From contig NC_081414.1 of the NCBI RefSeq assembly GCF_030272615.1, forward strand, positions 5,901,001 to 5,963,000: a stretch of DNA of 62,000 nucleotides, written 5' to 3'. This DNA is from Cryptomeria japonica (taxonomy: Eukaryota > Streptophyta > Pinopsida > Cupressales > Cupressaceae). Shown one piece after another: positions 55,137 to 62,000 of this stretch (its first letter is position 1; every line of letters starts with the position of its first letter). The notes below the pieces were generated by a model that did no database searches, was not told where the DNA came from, and saw only the letters and a program-made list of their open reading frames with translations. A program made the position numbers and the translations under genes.

Positions 55137-58100
55137 GTCATCGTCATCGTCGTCGTCGTCGTCGTCGTCATCGTCGTCGTGTTCATCATCATCATTGTCA
55201 TCACCATCACTGACACCATCACCATCACCATCACCATCACCATCACCATCACCATCACCATCATCATCAGCAACAGCACCATCATAATCATCAACTTCTT
55301 CTTCGTGTACATTTTTGTTAGGAACATCATCAAGTAACTGTCGATTGTGATCATCTATATCATCCTCTACTTCTTTGGTATCTTCTTCTTCCATCACATT
55401 ATACATTATCGGCCTTCCTCTTAGATCATGTCTAACAACAAATGACCAACCCGGTTTATGTGGAACCTTCGAGTAAAATACCTGCTCACATTGACTTGGA
55501 AGAACATAGGGCTCATCCCCAACTCATTCAAATGACCTTGTATTAACCATTGTAAATCCATTATCATGTTCGATAACAGTTCTATCAGGATCATTTATAT
55601 TTAGTCGTAGCCTATACAATTTGACGACAAACAGAACTAATTTGAAGGAATTAAAGTCACACTCAAGTATATCATCCAAAATGCCATAGTATTGATTTTG
55701 AGACACTTGAGGATGTATGTCGTTTCTAGATGAAATATTGGTCACCTCAAAGACTACAGTTATCCCAGAATCACAAGTTTTCTTTGTGTCATCCAACTGT
55801 TTGATGCAAAATTTATGACCATTGCAGCACATAGCCTTGTGGTGTTTGACCTGCAATATGTCTAACATATTAAAATTATTGCATCATGAGTAGATAAACA
55901 TACAGGTGATTAATAAAATTATACGTACCTGTTGATCTCTTAAACCATATGCTAAATCAATTTCCCTTTGTGTAACATTGGAATCTCCATTATGATGAGC
56001 TTCTTTAACCAATGAAGTGACACCATCCCATGTTAATGTGCGACCAGAATGTTGACATCATTCAATCCACACCGTCATCCAATCAAGATTGTTTGCAATA
56101 TACAAATGTAGCGCATCCCACTCCCGACCAACTATACAAATAATTAATAGACCACTTATAATTGATTTATTTAGAAGATGAAGAATTAATTTACTACAAT
56201 AACATCTTATAATTACCTCTCACTTTCTTCAATCTACCTTTCCCCATCAAGTGCTCCCCTTCAAATTTATTAATGGGGTTGGGATCCCAAATGCGATCTA
56301 TGTGGATTTTTGCTGCAAACTTAGGAAGATATTAAGTAATGTACACCATAGTTTGGTATACCATATATCCCTCCACCATAGAACCCTCAGGATGTGCTCT
56401 TTGTCGAACCAAAGCCTTCAAAAATTTAAAGTGCCTCTCAACCATCCACATTGACCTAGTGTGTACAGGTCCATACAATTCGATCTCCTCAACTTGGTGT
56501 ATGAGGTAGTGTTCTTGTGCATTGAAAAAAGTTGAAGGTAGACACTTTTGCATTTCACACATTAGATGAGGGATTTTTCTCTTCCAATATTTTATATCTT
56601 CCTTGTGGATTTCTTTAGATGATAGCCACCTAATTAAAGAGATTGAAGACGCAAAAATATATAAATGAGACTTTACAAAATAATATACAATATATTGCAT
56701 AACAAGTAAAACAAATGGCAAATATAATATCTATACAACAAATTGAACAAACATCACTACTTACCTCATGTATTTTCCAAGATCATATATGACTTGCTTG
56801 ATATTATTGTCGAAGTGGTCTGGGAGAGATAGAGGTCGAACATACTGCAACAATTATAAAATGATCTTTTCATTGTTTTCTAACATAATACAATGAAAAG
56901 TACATGCACAGTATACAAATATATAGTAAATACACAAGAACGCGAATTACCTTAATGAAGGTATGCCAATCATGCATTTTCATCCTTGGCCCAAATTCAC
57001 TCTTCTTTGATATGAGATTGTTTATGTTCGCAGCAAATCCTATGGGAAATCGAATTTTTCGTATGACTTCTTTTATAGAATTGCTTTGCTGCTCCGTTAA
57101 TAACCAAGGAAGGGCACTTATATTAATCTGATCTCCATTGCTATTTGATTGAATGACATTTTTCATTGCATGATTGGATTCGACAATGTCACTGCAAATT
57201 TTGACAATTTTTTTTTGTCACGCCTTCCATCCAATATTTTCCATAATGTCTCTGTTATATTCTTTCCAATATGCATTGTATCAAACAAATGCACAATTTG
57301 TAGCTACTCTTAGTAAGGCAACCTACTGAATTGTCTGGGATAACTTTTTAGTCCCTTTGGAAGGTGGCCATCCATGCCTTGACGACCTTCAGTATCATCA
57401 ATTACATCATCAGTAAACAAAACACGATAGAAAAATTCAAATTCCAAACATAAACCATTAGATGGAATGACATTAACTTGATGATTAATTCTATTATATT
57501 CCAACTTCCATAAGTGAGGAGTCATTCTTCGTGGCTTTGATGTAGTCTCTTCTTTCCCATTGAAAAGATGTTTTTCAGTATTCCAGTACTTATGATTTTT
57601 GTGAAGGAAGTGCCTATACTCATCAAACACGTGCTTTCCTAAACTTTTTGAATGACGGGATTTCATCTTTGGACCACAAACTAGACATGCAAATTTTCCC
57701 TTTGTTTGAAGACCTACAAGATAATGTATAATTCTATTAAATCTATTAATTTTTATAATTATAATTATCATGCGCAACTTGAACACTATAACGTACCACA
57801 AAAATGTGTTAGCCCTGGGGCATCATGTATTGTCCATACAAGCATTGCATGGAATTGAAATTGTCTTTGTCCTATTGGTCTAGAGATGTCATACATGGTC
57901 ACACCATTCCATAACTCTAGCAACTCGTCGATAAGAGGCTCAATATATACATTCATATATTTAACTTGGTACTTGCCTAGTGGAATGAACAAAAACATTA
58001 CATAATTATTATGACCATTTTACTGCAATATTTATAATTAAATGTAGATGACTATTAAATAATAAAATACTTGGAACAATCATTGCCAACATTATGTGCT

Positions 58101-59398
58101 CCCTCTTTATTGACATCCATGGAGGAATATTATTGTTGATAACAAAAATAGGCCACACCGAGTAAACAGATCTCAACTCTCCAAATGGATTGACACCATC
58201 CGCTGCCAATGAAAGCCTAAGATTATGAGGTTCTTCTTTAAAGTGTGGCCACTTTTCCTCTATGTCCATAAATGCTGAACCATCTATAGGCATTCGAATA
58301 ATGTCATCTTGACTTCTATTGCGTGCATGGTAATCCATAAATTGTGCCAAGCTAGTGCACCTGAATAATCATTGCATACGTGGAATAATGGGAATATAAT
58401 GAAGAACCTTGCGAGGCACCCTTTTTGTTATTTGATCTATTCGATATCTATTGATATGACATTCAGGGCATTCTATTCCAAATTCATGTTGTTTATGATA
58501 TATAATATGATCATTGGGACAAGCATCTATTGTTTGATACTCCATTCCAATATCTTTCATAATGGCAGATAATTCTCGGTATGAGCGAGGTAGAATATTT
58601 GATGGTGGTAAGAAAAACTCACCTATCAATCTACAGCAAAAAAAAAAGTTTGAGGTGTTAATATAAAGAATATTAATGGTACATGATTCACCATTTATTA
58701 ATTGTAATGACATGTATGACACACCTTAATATACATGAGATTGTTATGTTGGATAAACCATTCATAACCTTCAAGTTCACCAACAACAATACAACAGAGA
58801 GAAGAGTTGTTTGGGAGCCTTTGTAAAGGGGCTCATATGCCTTCTCAAGAAGAGGTAAATCATGAACATCAAGGTCATCTTGATCATCATGATCAACTGT
58901 GCTAGTACTAAATGTGTCATGGATCAATGTATTTGTACCATCATCTTCAATTGTGTTTTCTGGTGCATTATTTTCATCTTCCATGGGATCATTATCTTCA
59001 GCTTCAATATTCACACCTCCATGTTCCTCCACTTCGAAAACCATATTCTCAGGGTTTTGTTGATCCATACCATGTGCTCCAAGGTGCTCCACCTATATGA
59101 AATTGATATACATAAATAAACCGTAATCATGATATCATTATCAAGTGATTTCTTATGTATATAAATTGTTAAAATGATATAATGAACAACTTACTGGTGG
59201 ATGATAATCATGTCCCCCTTCAATGTGACCATGCTACCTACAATGTTTCTTAGCTATTTTGATTAGAAGTCTTCTAGTCTTTAAGCCCTTACAAATTTTG
59301 CAGGGACAATAACATTTCCCGTCACCTTTTCTTTTCAAGTTAGACCATAATCTAGCAATTGTCTCCTTATTTTGTTCTTCACTGATATTATCTGACAT
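55035..59398 (-). pseudogene. CACTA transposase TNP2, nine exons
   Basis: Exons with GT-AG borders: 59,398-59,195 (zinc-binding Transpos_assoc domain, CYCPCKICKGLKTRRLL), 59,092-58,725, 58,630-58,076 (ACPNDHIIYHKQHEF, CPECHINRYR, ADGVNPFGELRSVYSVWP), 57,977-57,797 (YIEPLIDELLELW), 57,712-56,952 (KGKFACLVCG, TMHIGKN), 56,845-56,764, about 56,645-56,219 (DUF4218: ELYGPVHTRSMWMVERHFKF), about 56,133-55,930, and 55,852-55,035 (DUF4216, then poly-Asp). TNP2 cuts and joins the element's ends. Stops near 59,230, 58,366, 57,299, 57,293, 56,335, 56,060 and 55,527 and a slip in the A-run near 57,210 disable it. The exon borders are still readable. Confidence 0.88.
55045..55265. repeat. Trinucleotide microsatellite encoding the poly-Asp tail of TNP2
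   Basis: An uninterrupted run of CAT/CGT and, from 55,198, CACCAT units on the plus strand. In the TNP2 frame (minus) it reads Asp and Asp-Gly repeats, including more than 20 consecutive Asp. Other frames give artificial poly-Ile and poly-Met proteins. Confidence 0.95.
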
Positions 59399-62000
59399 GG
59401 TCTTTCTTCACAAGCAAAAAAATTAGGCTATGGAAACTTCAGTGCAAAAGCTTCACAAAAATTGCAAATCGAACCAAAACCATTGAACTTAATAGAGAAC
59501 GTATTTAATGTAGCTGGTTGTGTGAATTTCTAAGCATTGTGTCTACAAATTCTTACTAAAAGTTTGCCTATTGTAGACTTTCTAAGAGACATTTTTGAGT
59601 ATTCTAAGCAAAGCATTTATTTTAACATACACTTATTCATCCACATTGCAGGGATAACAATACAAGGCTCACATATTGGTCTAAGAGGATGCCATGGTCT
59701 CACAAAGTAACCAAGAACCATATGAAATGATGGTCTTGAATCCACACACAACTAGGGAGGATCCATACGATTATGTATGACTTCCCCCTTGTTTGTTTAA
59801 TGGGATTAGCTAGCTCCAAGACATAGCCGTCAATAATCACTAAGAATGTACAAGTGGATCGTAGCTACCCATACAACAAACACTTACCCCTATCCTCAAA
59901 TTTTCCCAATGTTTGATTCCTTATATACACTAATCCAAGGTTATCTATGTCGATCTTGGTGAGGAATCACATCACAACAAAGAAGGCAACATTTAAAAAT
60001 AGCAAGAGTTTCACTAAACTACCAAAGATCATAAATATTGAATGAAAGAAAAAATAGTAACAATAATAAGTCAAATAAATGTGTTCAATTCCAATAACAA
60101 TAATAATAGTCCCTCATGTGTGCATTTGTGGCATGAACACAAAAAATCCCACACGGCATGGCCATGTACCTAATGGAGAAGACATGCCTAGGCTACATGC
60201 CCAAAAAACATGACTATAATAATGGTCCCTCATGCATGCATTTGTGGCCTGCACACTACAAATCCTAACATATCATGGCAATACACCTCATAGAGAAGAC
60301 ACACCTAGGGCCACATTGCACATAGCAACGTGCCTCACAAAGAAGACATGCATAGGGCACATGCCACATAGAAATGTGTCTTATGGAAAAATGTGCATGC
60401 ATGTTACACACCAAAGCTATATGTATACATCACGAGGCACATTCATATGTTATCAAACACAACCTATTGTATCTAACATGAGTTCCTTTCTACATGTGTG
60501 CAAATCTTCCAACACTAATCACCACTAAGAAGGAATAATATAAAATGCATCTTCAAATATTTGTGTGTGTGTGTGGAATTGTGTCTTTGAACCCAAATCA
60601 CTACCATCAACAACATGAAACCATCACCTACACTATATCAAAACATAAGTATGGTGTGACATCATATCTATTTGCATAATGTCAAAACACATGCAAACAT
60701 GAAAATCATCATAGCATGCCAAAAATCAATCTCCACATGTTGGAACAAAGATATAAATAAGATAATAGGGTAAGAGGAAACCTGTACCAAGAACCACATA
60801 CCAACTATCGACAATGCCATCAAGATAAATGTAGGATAGGACACCACTATGAGCCATCCAATGGTCCATTCTATGAGGAGAACTAGGGGATACTATCTTT
60901 GAAAGGTGTGGTCAATAGAGATAATCCCTACTAGTGCCACAATATGTCACCATAGCTTCTTGAATTTTCCATTCTTCTACTTAACACCACATTTATTGAG
61001 TTCCTCAATAGCGAGGTTGGTTCTCAATAGGATGCACAAACATGTAAACACACAAGCATGGTTTCATCATACTTGTACAACAATACAAATTCATTTTTCT
61101 AGTTAATTACTTAGTGTAAAATAACTCAATTACATAACATAGGGCAATAATCACCATAAGTTTTCAAATAAACTGCCCAAACATCAATTGGAGTTACCCT
61201 TTCTAAGGTACAAACATAATTTATTTATAACTTCAAAATTAAAATAATCACAATACATCCAAATAAGTTCAATAGTGCATGGAAATAGACAACATGATCC
61301 ATAATTAAACCCATAAATTACCCTAACTAGTTTTTTTATGTCAACTTTGATTCAATCACTCCTTATTCTCTATCATTTGGTTGGCACAAGGTGAAAATAT
61401 GTTAAAACTGAAAGCAAAATACTACATATAGCTGTTCTTACAATAGAAAATGTAAAGATTTTTTTTTTAAATGATGAGTGATGTTTTGAGAATGGTTATG
61501 ACTCGTGCCTTCCTAAAGGCCAATGGACTCAACAAATAATATGTTTTTTTCTTCTGGTCACTTGATGTGCTCTTATCTCAATAGTCATAGGACTAATCTT
61601 GTAAGTCCTTTCTATAGGTTTTCTTCAATATATAAAATCTTTTAGGTATCTTCATTGTCTACAACAACTTGGCTATCATTAATCATTGTTTTTAGATGGC
61701 TGCACTGTATCATGTGATTGCATGAAAAAGGGCAATTTCAATTGAATCTTGTGTCATTGTTTTTGTTTGGTTGTCTTTGGTTGTCTCTATCTGATGGACT
61801 CTATAAACCTTGTTTTTGGATGATCATTATTGTCTTTCTATAGCTTATTGACCTCCATTTATGGAACATCCTCAAAGTCTACGATTGTCACTAGCATGAT
61901 CCTTGCTCATTAAGATTTGGACCATACTATTGATATGCCAACTAATTGAAAGCTTCTAGGAAATTTCTTTTTCTTTTGCTCTTGTTAGAGTTTGCTCTAT
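59399..62000. other. No gene recognised
   Basis: AT-rich sequence upstream of TNP2, with no domain on either strand. A duplication of about 116-base period (copies from about 60,111 and 60,227: CCCTCATG, TGCATTTGTGGC, GAGAAGACA) partly repeats again to 60,400. A (TG)n run is at 60,563-60,575. It may hold the CACTA promoter and 5' subterminal region, but I cannot place the terminus. Confidence 0.5.

Larger units (their letters stand above)
46152..59398 (-). mobile_element. CACTA (En/Spm) transposon, from its 3' terminus to at least the TNP2 start
   Basis: The terminus CACTAGTACATTCGGGTC at 46,152 follows TGT, a possible 3-base target duplication. Repeats such as TTCCGACA, CTACCGACA, TTCTGACGACC and ATTCCGACGG lie just inside it (46,190-46,580), as in CACTA subterminal regions. 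Coding parts on the minus strand are TNP2 (59,398-55,035), a SET-like frame (about 54,300-53,518) and ORF1 (53,420-50,587). The other terminus was not found and may be beyond 62,000. The 4 kb between ORF1 and the terminus may contain unrelated insertions. Confidence 0.8.

Noticed and set aside
55010-55354. Poly-Met/Thr and poly-Ile proteins over the trinucleotide repeat
   Set aside because: They are alternative-frame readings of the microsatellite; only the Asp frame continues a real domain.
60927-60935. CTACTAGTG as the opposite CACTA terminus
   Set aside because: Only about eight bases match, no CGAC/GTCG subterminal repeats lie next to it, and the flank does not repeat TGT.

Overview
This window is plant repeat DNA: I find no ordinary host gene. 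Layered retrotransposons, Tat-type Ty3/gypsy elements with a second RNase H, a chromovirus, a Sirevirus-like element and a CACTA transposon all point to a seed plant with a very large genome. The style suits a gymnosperm, but the species cannot be fixed from sequence alone. Most reading frames are broken by C-to-T type stop codons, as expected of old methylated repeats.

Layout. 1-8364 (minus): the 5' part of a Tat-like Ty3/gypsy element (Tat-1) with LTR, primer-binding site, a 2.2 kb leader and a gag-protease-RT frame that stays open to the window edge except for one UAG. It sits inside a LINE whose 3' end (zinc finger and RNase H) is at 8365-9519. 9520-11500 holds a decayed 'passenger' reading frame that ends in the same tail motif as the LINE. 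11.5-13.4 kb is non-coding, ending in a repeat that resembles a CACTA terminus. 13.45-15.4 kb is the integrase end of another, older Tat-like element.

15,408-44,381 is a nest of insertions in that older element. A chromovirus (plus strand, perfect AAAAC target duplication) carries in its 3' LTR a second Tat-like element (Tat-2, 23,283-42,776). Tat-2 carries in its 3' LTR a non-autonomous, Sirevirus-like element (34,994-41,712, minus). That innermost element has LTRs, an initiator-Met primer site, purine tracts, and a coiled-coil plus zinc-knuckle Gag, but no protease, reverse transcriptase or integrase. In their place is a protein of about 1,050 codons of unknown function.

45.1-46.15 kb is an unrecognised decayed minus-strand frame, cut by a CACTA-type terminus at 46,152. 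From there to at least 59,398 lies a CACTA (En/Spm) transposon on the minus strand. In transcription order it has a nine-exon TNP2 transposase pseudogene ending in a poly-aspartate tail, a SET-domain-like frame, and an intron-rich ORF1 (Transposase_24 type). Its subterminal region contains a 0.2 kb foldback. 59.4-62 kb has no gene I can support.

How the parts work together: Tat-1, Tat-2, the chromovirus and the CACTA element each encoded their own mobility proteins. The innermost element and the LINE-tailed passenger must have used enzymes supplied in trans. The best candidates for something undescribed are the passenger protein family, which appears attached to two unrelated retroelement classes, and the SET-like domain carried by the CACTA transposon.
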